NCBI RefSeq assembly: GCF_010183535.1
Contig: NC_071332.1
Coordinates: 3,162,001 to 3,226,000 of the forward strand
Length of the DNA stretch: 64,000 bases
Origin: Caenorhabditis remanei
Lineage: Eukaryota > Nematoda > Chromadorea > Rhabditida > Rhabditidae
Direction: 5' to 3'
Below are positions 11,142 to 20,894 of this stretch, in pieces. The position numbers and the translations under genes were made by a program. The notes beneath the pieces were generated by a model that was given only the letters and a program-made list of their open reading frames with translations, was not told where the DNA came from and did no database searches. Each line of letters starts with the position of its first letter. Position 1 is the stretch's first letter.

Positions 11142-13054
11142 TTAGCGATAACGACTATTTCGAATTGTTTCTAACTTTTTCCGAAGATCTGATTGTTTTC
11201 TGATATTTGACATCAATTTCGACCCAACATGTAAATTTTTAATTACCTCAGAACAGCTGCTGCACAGGCAATAAGCGGGAACCTGTAATCGAAGACCGAG
11301 AGAGGAATGTTCTCCAAGAGGTGCCAATAAGTGGCATCAACTGAAACAGCAGCAATGAGCACAAGGAGAAGTCCCGAGGCGATATTCGTGGCCATTTTCA
11401 CTTTTCCCAGTTTGATGATCAACACATCGGCTGGAATATTATTTAATGTTACTCATTTTAAGCCTATCAGAATACAAACTCAGGATGATCCCAAAGACAA
11501 ACGTCATGTAGTTGTCCAAGGATGGGTCAGATGGATCAGAAGAAAAGCAGCTCAACACGAGAAAGGCGACAATGAAGAACCACATTGCACCGTTCCGCCA
11601 TGTTTTTGAACTCTGCAAAAATGAAATTGGTTTGTAACTGTAATGTTTGCAATCATTTTGATTTTACAAATCAAAATAGTTGCAGAGTTGTTGGTTGCAA
11701 ATCAAAATAGTTGCAGAGTTGTTGGTTGCAAATCAAAATAGTTGCAGAGTTGTTGGTTGCAAATCAAAATAGTTGCAGAGTTGTTAGTTGCAAATCAAAA
11801 TAGTTGCTGAGTTGTTGGTTGCAAATCTAAATAGTTGCAGAGTTGTTGGTTGCAAATCAAAATAGTTGCAGAGTTGTTGGTTGCAAATCAAAATAGTTGC
11901 AGAGTTGTTGGTTGCAAATCAAAATAGTTGCAGAGTTGTTAGTTGCAAATCAAAATAGTTGCTGAGTTGTTGGTTGCAAATCTAAATAGTTGCAGAGTTG
12001 TTGGTTGCAAATCAAAATAGTTGCAGAGTTGTTGGTTGAAACTCGCATTCAAAAACTTTCCAATTCGAATTTTCGTAATTTTAGATTTGAAACTATGAGC
12101 ATTGGAAAGCAGAAGACAAATAAGCATGACACCACAGTTGTGAATTTCTAATTTCAAGCTGAAACACATCATGCAGTTTATTAAAACAGAAGTGTACATG
12201 CGTTAACCCACGAATTCGCCACAGAAATGACTGCAAATGACTCTTCACTTTCAAGTGTGATGACTTCTGAAATTCAAACTTTTTAAATGTTCTAAATAAA
12301 GTGTCTAAATAGAAATGTTTCTTTTTCAGTTAAAGTGGAATTTTCCAGTTCTCTTCTAAATTGTTATTCATTCAATCTAGGTCAAGCTAAATGTTCAGAA
12401 ACGAATTTACCTTCCGAAGCAAGAAGCTGTAAATGACACAGACGGCTTCGCTTCCACTCGGGAATCCGATCGATCTGTAATATGCATGTTATCTGCGATT
12501 GTTTTGACTGGAAATTTACGAGAGAGCAACACCGAGGTTGGTCCAGATACAGTCACTTCTCTCCTTCTTAAATTGCTTCATAGCGAGTCCGGCAATCGCC
12601 AAAACAACCAATCCCATCTCGAAATATTCGGTCAGTGTTGTGGCTGGAGCGGGGTTATGGAGAACTTCTCTGATATTGTTCATGGCCTGTGTGTGAAGCT
12701 CCATCCACTCTTCCGATCCTCTTTCCTCTCTTTGGAGTCTCTCTTCCGTATCTCTGGTGATATTTTCAATTGCCGCCAGTTTTCCCTCTGCTGCTCTCTT
12801 TCTTATGTTGGCCTCCCTGAGCTCTGGCTTCAATTTTTCCAGACCCCTCAATTCCCTTCTCTCTTTCTTCACTTCTTTCTTCCAGTTCTCAATGCTTTTG
12901 AGTGCCTGAACACTGAGGCAGAAGCCACATCGTGCCGAAAACTCCGTGAACTCGATTCCCGCTTTTCTCGCAGTCTCGGCGTACCGCTTCAGACGGGCTT
13001 GATGTGTTTCAGCTCCAGTGTTCTGATTATAAAACCAGGATTCTTGTTGGCATT
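11142..13054 (-). CDS. Coiled-coil multi-pass membrane protein, family member 1
   Basis: Exons on the minus strand: 12520-13054, 12411-12474, 11480-11612, 11247-11430 and 11142-11199, all in phase, about 324 aa. Exon 1 encodes a charged helical stretch (KEVKKERRELRGLEKLKPEL and following), likely a coiled coil, then a hydrophobic segment. Exon 2 encodes SIGFPSGSEAVCVIYSFLL, and exons 3-4 add about four more membrane segments. The basic tail ends RNSRYR. Exons 1-2 match the pseudogene at 13585-14518 and exons 3-4 match 18280-18644 in both sequence and exact length. The 5' end is uncertain: exon 1 needs an upstream exon ending in phase 1, unless translation starts at the in-frame ATG at 13145 without that intron. 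I do not recognise the family. Intron 2 holds a 31-bp tandem array. Confidence 0.7.
11660..12040. repeat. 31-bp tandem repeat array
   Basis: About twelve copies of a 31-bp unit beginning TCAAAATAGTTGCAGAGTTG. Variant units (TTAGTTG, GCTGAG, ATCTAAATAG) recur with an exact spacing of 155 bp (five units), indicating a higher-order repeat. The array lies entirely inside intron 2 of the membrane-protein gene. Confidence 0.95.
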
Positions 13055-13139
13055 CTGAAAATAAGACGTTTGCAGGATGCAGAAATATGAAATGTGGGAA
13101 TGTTTGAGCTGACCAGTTTTCCCGAAGTTTCACCCTATT

Positions 13140-13560
13140 CTTCAATTATAGTGAGCAAAGCTCTACACCGGTGCTGGAATCGATGGAAATCCGGTATTTT
13201 TTTTTACCGGTGAAATTCTATCGATTTCGCAAAAACGAAAATCGGAAAGAAGCCGACAGTGTAAAGTATAATTTTCCAGAAAAAAAACGGTGAAATCGGG
13301 GAAAATAGAAGAAATGTCTGTTTTCACAGAGGAAAACGGTAGCAGCTCGGTTGTTGTTTTGGGTAAACCAGCAAAAACCGATTGAAACCGATTTTCCCCG
13401 GAGAAACAGTAATTTTTACTCCCAAAAACCGAAAAATGTTTTCACCAACTTTCATCGGTTTTCAAGTATCCGTTGAGAGCTTTGGCCGCTAGTTTTTTTT
13501 TCGAAATTATTTCTCTTCATTATTTCATTTCTAAGTTTCTTTAAATTCAGTAAGAATCTT
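13140..13560. repeat. Short inverted repeats between family members
   Basis: A stem-loop pairs ATCGATGGAAATCCGGTA with TACCGGTGAAATTCTATCGAT (about 13171-13218), followed by AT-rich sequence with several ACCGATTTTC-like motifs. No exon is seen. Confidence 0.45.
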
Positions 13561-13584
13561 GTTTTGAGGAAAACATAAACCAAC

Positions 13585-14518
13585 CTTGGTGAGGACGAAG
13601 TTGTAGACGACGAAGATCGCCTCACTTCCGCTAGGAAACCCGATAGACCTGCAACATGAGTACTTTTCTTTTACCAATATTTCGATTTCAGATCTTACGA
13701 GAGTCCCACAGACCAGTTGCTCCAGAAACCGCTGCTTCTTTCCTTATGGAACTGCTTGAAAGCAAGTCCCATAATTCCCAGGAGAACGCACACCATCGGA
13801 ACCCACGCTGGAACAACTCGGACCTTATCTTCTTCTTTAACTTCTTCGACTGGGGGATTGTCCAGAGATCTTCTGATGTTCCTGATGGCAGTGGCATGAA
13901 TCTCATGCTACTCCATTTCCTCAACCATGGGACGATCGAGTCTCGCTTCCGCTGCTCTTGTGGCCGCCTCCACATTGTTGATCTTCTCCTCAGCGGCATA
14001 CAGTTTCCTCTGCAGGTTATTCGCCTTGTTCTTCAGCTCCCGCGATGGATTGGTGGGATTGACTTGGTGCTGAAATCTTGTGTTCTATTTTTTTTACAAG
14101 GCGAGATAAGACGAAACACGACGAAACACGACGAGACGATACGAAACGAGACGAGACGAGAAGTCAAAATTACAGTCAAAATTCTAGTTCTGAGGATAAT
14201 ATTTTATAAATTTAAGTGTGGAGACGAGAGGACATAAGCTTAGAACAAGACGAGACGAAACAAAGGGTACATCACGAAAAGCAAAAACACTCTCATAACT
14301 ACCTCGTGAAGCTGGTATCTGTGGGGCGATGTGCTGCCCCACCAACCACCACACAGAAAGGCGATGACAAGCAGAAATCCGACGACGACCGCGATGGCGA
14401 ACCACTACGTTCCATAAACCCTGGTCATATCATCGCAGTGGCGACCGGCCTTGGGACTGGAATCAATGACTTTCCGAAGAGCATCATGAGTGAGAAAAGG
14501 ACGAAGTCCATTATTACC
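13585..14518 (-). pseudogene. Truncated paralogue of the coiled-coil membrane protein
   Basis: Three exon-like blocks, minus strand: 14303-14518, 13699-14069 and 13585-13648. They have good splice signals and matching phases. The second aligns with exon 1 of the 11142-13054 gene, and the third equals its exon 2 in length (64 nt) and encodes SIGFPSGSEAIFVVYNFVL. Two in-frame TAG stops interrupt it: 13908-13910, where the paralogue has Trp, and 14405-14407, just before a hydrophobic segment (WFAIAVVVGFLLVIAF). Exons 3-5 are absent before the next gene. Either it is a broken, 3'-truncated duplicate, or its exons splice into the downstream gene and the stops are recent. Pseudogene is the simpler reading. 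Confidence 0.65.
14095..14265. repeat. ACGAGACGAAAC short-unit repeats
   Basis: Irregular tandem copies of ACGAGACGA/ACGAAACACG lie in the intron between the first two blocks of the pseudogene. Confidence 0.7.
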
Positions 14519-14519
14519 C

Positions 14520-15790
14520 TGGAAGAAGCAAGTTCTCGTAAGCTGATAGTAAAGAAAACGAACTTTAATCAAAGCCAAGTGGAAAAATAAAACGAGAATT
14601 GATAGAGAATCGGTGCAAATTATCGAAATAAAAAAGTTCCGACATTTTTTCTAGATGCGGACTTTAGATTTCGGCGCCTGCGCGGGTTTTCGCAAGGCAA
14701 ACGAGCAGTTTGGGTTTACAGTTTTTCGCTGGTGAACTATTCAGAGAAGGGTACTGCTTCTCAAATTTCATCGTTTCTTCGACAAAATATTACTTCAAAA
14801 TGTATCGTTGACAATATATTTTAAACACGGTCTCCTAAAGCAAGGTGCGGTATGGCGCTCTCAGCGTGTTTTTGTCTGCGCACGCCAATGGCAAATTCTG
14901 CGCCAATGGCGTTTCCCGTGCGTACGAGGTTTCGAAATTCCGAGCGCGAAAAGACCCGATTATTTGGCTAGAATTCTAGTTTTTTGTCAAAATAAAATTT
15001 CTGGGACAATGTTTCCAAAACCAATTCGCTAACTTTTACAGTTAGTGTTTTTCGAGTCTATTAACTACAACAAGGAGTAATGGCGATAAAACACCTATTC
15101 AAGTGCGAAAGGTTTTTCCGGGGGAGATCCGCTGCGTGCGCACCGCGGCTCCTTTCCAAAATAAGGCGCGAAGCTCTTTTTTTCGTCAAGAAATTTTGAT
15201 TTTCCTCATCGTTTTAATTCTGATTCTCGTACATTCTCTTCGTTTTTCGCTCGAAATAATATTATAGAATCGAAAAAAAAACCTATTTTCAGTGAATTAA
15301 TGTAGCGAACAGTGGACAAAGTCAACGTACAGCTCAAGGAGGAACTTTTCAGGTTATTTTTTCCACGTATTATTTCTGTTTGGACAGTTTTTCCCTAGGT
15401 TCATGAATAAAACTTTCAGTTTTCTTCTTTTACGTTTTGTCAGCAGCTGAAATTGTGAATCTTCGACTCGAGTTCACCTCAACAACGCGCACCATTAAAA
15501 TTTATTTATCTTCCTCGCATTTTTAATGCCTATGTAATCAAAATGGCCGTTAATGAAATAGGAAAAACTTGATGGCAGTGAAAATAACTGAAATTTCGCT
15601 TTTTACTAGAGTGACGTGTTGACACGGATTTCGGAAAACCGAAAATTTTTTTTCGGTTTTCGAAAATCGTGTCATTCCGACGTTGCGGTTTCCGACACGT
15701 TTCGAAAAAAGTCAACGGTTTTCCGAAACGAGTTGGCCTAGAAAACTCCGCGTGTGTACTTCACGAGGACAATTTTTGTACTTCACGAGA
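14520..15790. other. Intergenic, GC-patchy repeats
   Basis: No exon pairs were found. AAAAAAGTTCCGACAT (about 14630) is shared with the inverted repeat at 16425-16536. Patches rich in CG (14670-14960, 15110-15180) and a TTTCGGTTTTCGAAAAT inverted motif (about 15640) look like decayed elements. Confidence 0.4.
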
Positions 15791-15804
15791 ACAATTTATT
15801 TGTT

Positions 15805-16070
15805 GGGAATTTCTCATTAATTTTTTCCAATTTTACTCTTTTTTTTTCTAAAATTTTTATGAATTTTCTGTAACGTTATACGATTTTCAGAAAAAATAAG
15901 AAAATTTGCGAATAATTGATTTATTTTTACAAGTAATTAACGTTTTTTAAAGTATTTTTTCATCTATTATTCGCAAATTTTCTTCCTTTTTTTTCTGAAA
16001 ATCGTATAATGTTACAGAAAATTCATTAAAATTTTAGAAAAAAAGAGTAAAATTGGAAAAAATTAATTCT
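15805..16070. repeat. Inverted repeat (foldback)
   Basis: The left arm (about 15805-15922), containing ATACGATTTTCAGAAAAA and AAATTTGCGAATAA, is the complement of the right arm (about 15965-16068). About 40 bp lies between the arms. Confidence 0.85.
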
Positions 16071-16424
16071 TCTGTCTCTCGCAAAGCACTAAAAAAAATT
16101 TAAAGGGCATACGCAACAGTTACTCACCGATCGAAACCAAAAAATCGTAAAAATGATGGCAAAATTGATTGTCGCTCGATTTCGTTCAAAAAAATTTTGA
16201 GGAATTTTTGCGCCGAGTACGGTACGCAAGTCCGCAAACACGCTGCGTAGTTTCTCGTCAACAGTAGCCCGAAGGAAAATTGTGAGGCGCCAGTCGGAAT
16301 AGAATCCAGTTTATTTGCCCCTTTTTACACAATTTTTTCATTTTTCAAGTTAAAAAATAATTTTTAAAAGTTGAAATTTATTTTTTTTTTAATATTTCAC
16401 ATGTTTGTTTTCTATTGTCGCAAC

Positions 16425-16536
16425 AAAAAAGTTCCGACATATTTTCCCCCTCGGTGTTTGCGGACTCAAGCCAAAATTTGATAATTTTGGCTGGAGTCCG
16501 CAAACACCGACGAGGAAAAAATGTCGGAACTTTTTT
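16425..16536. repeat. Inverted repeat around GTTCCGACAT
   Basis: The left arm AAAAAAGTTCCGACAT...GTGTTTGCGGACTC and the right arm GAGTCCGCAAACACCGA...ATGTCGGAACTTTTTT are complementary, and the loop AAGCCAAAATTTGATAATTTTGGCT is itself self-complementary. A partial arm is also at about 14628. Confidence 0.85.
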
Positions 16537-17725
16537 ATTTCGATTATAAAATGCTAAAATTTCTGGCTTTGGGCACTGAAAATCACTGAAATACCGCCTG
16601 TTCCTTACATTTCCGTTTTTTCTGTTCATTTTTGCTTTTCCCGAAAGCGAAACTGTGCGCGAACAGTGTTTTAAAATATTTTTCAAACTTTTTTTCAAAA
16701 AAAAACACTAAAAATTCGGCAAAATTATTTTAAAAATGTCCAAATATTGATTATTTTGACAGCAAAAATTTGAAATTTACTCGTTGTACAACTTGTTGTC
16801 AGTATTTTAGTAATAATCTTGCGAATAGGTTTTTAGGCACAAAATTAATATTAAAAATTCGAAAAAGTTGGAGAAATCATTGTATTTGTTTATTGATTTT
16901 CTGAAATTTTATATTTTTGCACAGTTTTTGAAAATTATTGAAAGTTTCCGCGTTGTTCGACTGCTGTCTCGATTTTTTAGAAAAGAAATCAATTGGGTTG
17001 CAAACTGTTCTCCGCGGAAACATGTTTTAAATCAAAACAATTCTCATTTTTTCTCACAACACGATTCTAGTTTTTTAAATCTGAGATTTTCGAAATCGTG
17101 TAGATTTCAATTTATCTTTATTTCCCGATAATTTCGCGTCAGCTTTCTCCGACATTTTTGATTTGAAAGTATAGTGAATTTAGAATTTTTCAACGAATTC
17201 AATGAATAAAAAAAATTATCCGAATAAAATTGTGAAAGAAATTTTCTCAATGATGTTTTCAAATTCAGTGCATATTTACTGACTTTACTAAATTCACGTA
17301 ATACGGTGTGTTGTAATCTGGATTAAAAGGTTTTGGTTGTTTATGAGGTTTGAGTGCTTCTATCTCTGCTGGTTTAAAGGCGTATTGTGGTCTGCTGTGA
17401 TGTTTTCATACCATAATGTATGAGTTTCGGCGAGTTCATTTTCATAGTTCAAGAATTTTTTAATTCGGTCCACAACCCGCTGAGAGCGAGCGCCGGCAGC
17501 GTTGATTTTTCAAATTTTGACGGTATTTTCGATTATTTTTGTTGTATTTCTTTATTAAATTCGATAGAATACGGCAAAAATTGATAGAAAAAACACTAAA
17601 AATTATGGAAAATAACCCCAGAAATAGCAGAATACTGAAAAAACAACTTTACCGAAGTAAAATTTCTAGAACATTCTCGCTGACCACATTTATCATCTGA
17701 AGACGATGTTGCCGTTGTAGAGTTT
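16537..17725. other. AT-rich intergenic stretch
   Basis: Low-complexity A/T-rich DNA. Open frames at 16378-16698 (minus) and 16868-17131 (plus) are Lys/Phe-rich and match no paralogue in the window. No gene is called. Confidence 0.4.
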
Positions 17726-17727
17726 GT

Positions 17728-18000
17728 ACGGTTGGCACCGTGTGTTCTTTTAAACATTTCTTTAAAGTCGCTTGAGTTTCTACACTCACCTCCGCAAGTC
17801 ACTGTGTGCCGCGTTGACCTACGGGCGCGCGCGCATTTCTCGTCGCTGTTTGGTCAATTTCGCTTTTGAAATGGAGAATTTCGACAGTCTTGGGCGCTGG
17901 CGGAGGCACGTTAGGTGCTCCGTTAATCTCGTTAGTAGGTTGTTACCTCTTGCTTTGGTTTTTAGACCATTTTTATAGTTTTCTTGTGTTTGTAGTGGGT
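17728..18000. repeat. Dispersed repeat, copy 1 of 2
   Basis: About 270 bp beginning GGTTGGCACCGTGTG and including GGGCGCGCGCGCATTTCTCG and ACGTTAGGTGCTCCGTTA. It is closely similar to 57809-58077, over 40 kb away. It is more GC-rich than its surroundings. Function unknown. Confidence 0.8.
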
Positions 18001-18279
18001 TTTTAGCCAGTTAGCTTGAAATAAAGGGTTTTTTATATAAAATCTGCGTTTTGGTTTGTGTTGCGCGTTTCAGGTTTAGTTTATATCAAAACGTGGTTTT
18101 GATATCAATTGTATTGATTTTCTCGCTGCTTTTTGGCGTTGGTGTTAAATTCGTCGTTTCTTTTGCGTTCTTGTGTGTTTTCTCTTTAGCTAATAAGTTC
18201 AAGTTCACTCGTGAATTTGTGGTACTTATTACTAGTTGTTTGTTTCAGATCAACACCACTGTAAAGTTGTTAGTTGCAG

Positions 18280-18644
18280 ATCAAGAAGTGGAAGAAGAGG
18301 CGATTCGGTCTCATGGTTTGTCTCCTCCTTGCGTTCGGATGTCTCCACGTCCCCGCACTATCTGGACCAGCAACCGACAACTTCAAGATGGTCATCTTCG
18401 GAACGATGATGGGTTTGTATCCAGAAAATGCCGCAATAAATATATTTCATTACTTGTCAGCGGATGTGGCAATCACCCAGATGGCCGTGATGAAGCATTC
18501 CACACTGATTGTCGCGGCCACACTTCTCGTTATGATTGTCATTTCGGCAGTGGAAGCTACTCTGATTGTTAAGATCCCAGATATCGTTGCTTTTTGGATG
18601 GATTCCTATCTGGCGGCCATAGCACTGTTCGCAGCGATACTCAG
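18280..18644 (+). pseudogene. Orphan exons 3-4 of the coiled-coil membrane family
   Basis: Two blocks, 18280-18412 and 18461-18644, have exactly the lengths (133 and 184 nt) and phases of exons 3 and 4 of the 11142-13054 gene and encode similar hydrophobic sequence (FGLMVCLLLAFGCLHVP; TLIVAATLLVMIVISAVEA). Both intact splice signals remain and there is no stop inside. No partner for exons 1, 2 or 5 was found within reach on the plus strand. It is probably a duplicated fragment, though a live gene with very diverged outer exons is not excluded. Confidence 0.6.
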
Positions 18645-18649
18645 GTATA

Positions 18650-19070
18650 GTTAGCTTTGTCTGAATTGGGATCGGAGCAAGGGAACGGACAGGTTTTGGA
18701 AAACAGTTCACGCTTTTAAAGAAATTTCTCGGTCATTTTTAAAACGAGGGAAAAAATTGGAAACAGTGTGAAGCTTCTCCAAATGCCTGTCAGTTTTCAA
18801 AACTTCAATTCCAACAATTTGAGACGATTCTAATCACTCTTCCGATTGAAATGCCTCGTAACAGAATCTCAATCTATTAGAATTTCATCCGATTTTGGTG
18901 GAATTCAGAAGACTACTTCAGTACTCTTTCCACAAAGTTTTGGAATCCCTAGGCCAAAATGCTCTAAGCTATAAGTTCTCGAAGTTTGGCACTAATTTAG
19001 CAACCGAGATCGTCATTAGTCCAAGAATTGAGCCATTATGTCACAGTCTACTCTTCCCCCTTTTTTTATA
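18650..19070. other. Intergenic, nothing supported
   Basis: No exon, RNA gene or clear repeat boundary is visible. Confidence 0.4.
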
Positions 19071-19071
19071 T

Positions 19072-19420
19072 GGTGGTGTGGCCGAGAGGTTAGTGGGTTT
19101 ATTAGCAGCCCACGCCTTCTTACAACTGCGCCCCACCGCAAACGAGGGAGTATCGGCGAGAGACGCAGAGTTTTTTCTGGCGCGAAACAGATTTTTACTA
19201 TTTTTGATCTATTTTTGCATAATTTTCTCTCAGAAATTGGCAAAAAAACTATTAAAAGTTGTGAAAATAGGTCAAAAATGGTAAAAATCTGTTTCGCGCC
19301 AGAAAAAACTCTGCGTCTCTCGCCGATACTCTCTCGTTTGCGGCGGAGCGCGGTTGTAATGAAAATGCTCGGCTAATAAGTGGTAATCAAAAGGGGCATA
19401 GTTCGATTCCACGGTGGTGT
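19072..19420 (+). other. tRNA-like sequence split by a palindromic insertion
   Basis: The left part (19072-19096) contains TGGCCGAGAGGTTAGTGG, close to a type II tRNA D-arm and polymerase III A box. The right part (19381-19420) contains GTTCGATTCC, a B-box/T-loop sequence. AGTGG flanks the insert on both sides (19092-19096 and 19379-19383). The outer ends are not complementary, so an acceptor stem does not form. A tRNA-derived pseudogene or SINE-like unit is more likely than a functional tRNA. Confidence 0.45.
19097..19378. mobile_element. Palindromic insert in tRNA-like sequence
   Basis: Ends TATTAGC...GCTAATA. The long arms (about 19120-19202 and 19281-19363) share GATTTTTAC, TTTCGCGCCAGAAAAAACTC and GTCTCTCGCCGATACT as complements. 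It is flanked by a 5-bp direct repeat AGTGG. Confidence 0.75.
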
Positions 19421-19739
19421 ATGTTAAAATTTTTTTTTTGTTTTGGAGTTTGTGCTATAGTGATTAGCTTCACTTTCTTCAGGCATTTTTTGCGATTATA
19501 CCCTAGGAATCAAATTTCACCCTTTTTGAATACCGTCCCAAATCAATAACTAACCTCTCCACCATTTCAAAAAAGAGAGAAAGATTAGACTGTGACATTA
19601 TGGCTCAATTCTTCAACTAAAGATAATCTCGTTTCCGTGCCAAAATTCGAGAGCATCTAATTCTAAAATGTTGAGGTCCCATGGTTAGAAGGCAATTCAA
19701 TCGGATATTTCTTATTGAAAATTTTCAGTTTCTGCAAGG

Positions 19740-20130
19740 TCAGAGAGGTTTGAGTGCAGCTTATCCAGGACTCCCGCATCAACCTCCACTCCATTTCCCT
19801 AGCCATCCCTTTCTCCTTCCCCTTCTCTTTCCCCATCCCCAGTCCCCTCATTTCTTTATTTATTATTATTTTCAATTAATTTTTCCTCCAATTCCTGTCT
19901 TTCCCCCCTTAAGAGGTGTTGTTCTCTCTTTTTCTCTACCCTCTCCCGTTTTTTTCTGCCCTTTTTGTAAGTTTAATATTTTCATAAATTCATTTTTCTG
20001 TATAATATTTTCAGCCTACATAACTCGTTTCAGATTAGTACGTTTTCAAGAAATGGGAGGGACTTAATCGGCTCCTCCCACTTCAGCTGCAAAGCGGCAC
20101 GGTGAGAGCTCCGCCCAAATGGAACAGAGA
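19740..20130 (+). repeat. Relic of the RING-unit 3' flank
   Basis: Shares, in order, a TCTGTATAATATTTTCAGCC-like motif, ACATAACT.GTTTCAG, TTTTCAAGAAATG.GAGGG and a GGCTCCTCCCA motif with 25990-26280 (after copy E). No RING exon lies beside it, so it may mark a lost unit or independent duplication of the flank. Confidence 0.5.
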
Positions 20131-20457
20131 AGCAGAATACTTGATATGCCGATAGACAACTTCTTAGGATGTGATCGTACAAAAATCTAGTCAACTAGAA
20201 AAATAAAGATCTACTTTTGATCTACACACTCCATCAAAATATGACACTGTGAGACAATCAGTGAAGGCGTGGCACAGTCACAAACTTGACAACTTTCAAC
20301 TGAATACTTCAATTTCAAAACTCTCCAAACGAAATGCACAACGCTATGATATCCGGATTGTATGCATTCACAAGTAGAATATCTAGTTTCTTCCACTAAA
20401 TTGAAAATTCTGTTTGAATTTCAAAATAAACAACTTTTTGGTTTTTCAGCGAACATA

Positions 20458-20891
20458 CAGTACCACTAAAAAACTGGAAACTTTAGCTGCTTTCATTTAA
20501 AACATGATGAACTTTGAGAATATGTCACGGGATTGGTGAGGGTCTTGTACTATCAGCAATTTCATAGAAATTGTTTATCACATCTGGATCTTCATTTTTT
20601 CAGTTTATAACTTTATTCCACGGGCACTTCCTGAAAAGTTACAAGTGATTACTGAAGCTCCGATCAATTACAAAGCAAGACTGTGAAGTTTTGTAGCTTT
20701 TCACTTTGAGCACCTGCAACTTTTCAGGAAGTGTCCATGCAAAAAAGTTGTTGATTGCAAAAATGATGCTCTAAGTGTGATCTACAATTTCTATGAAAGT
20801 TGATAGTATAAGACCATCATCAATCCCGTGACAAACACTCAAAGTTCATCTAATTTCAACTAAAAACAGCTAAAGTTTCCAAGATTTCCTG
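20458..20891. mobile_element. Type-2 MITE, TA target site
   Basis: The ends are CAGTACCACT and AGATTTCCTG, with GGAAACTTTAGCTG shared as inverted sequence, flanked by TA at 20456-20457 and 20892-20893. Internally it carries inverted TTTTCAGGAAGTGTCC-like arms. Confidence 0.75.
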
Positions 20892-20894
20892 TAA

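Noticed and set aside
11660..12040. Regular 31-bp repeats resembling a CRISPR array
   Set aside because: Units are directly contiguous with no unique spacers, and the surroundings are a spliced eukaryotic gene.
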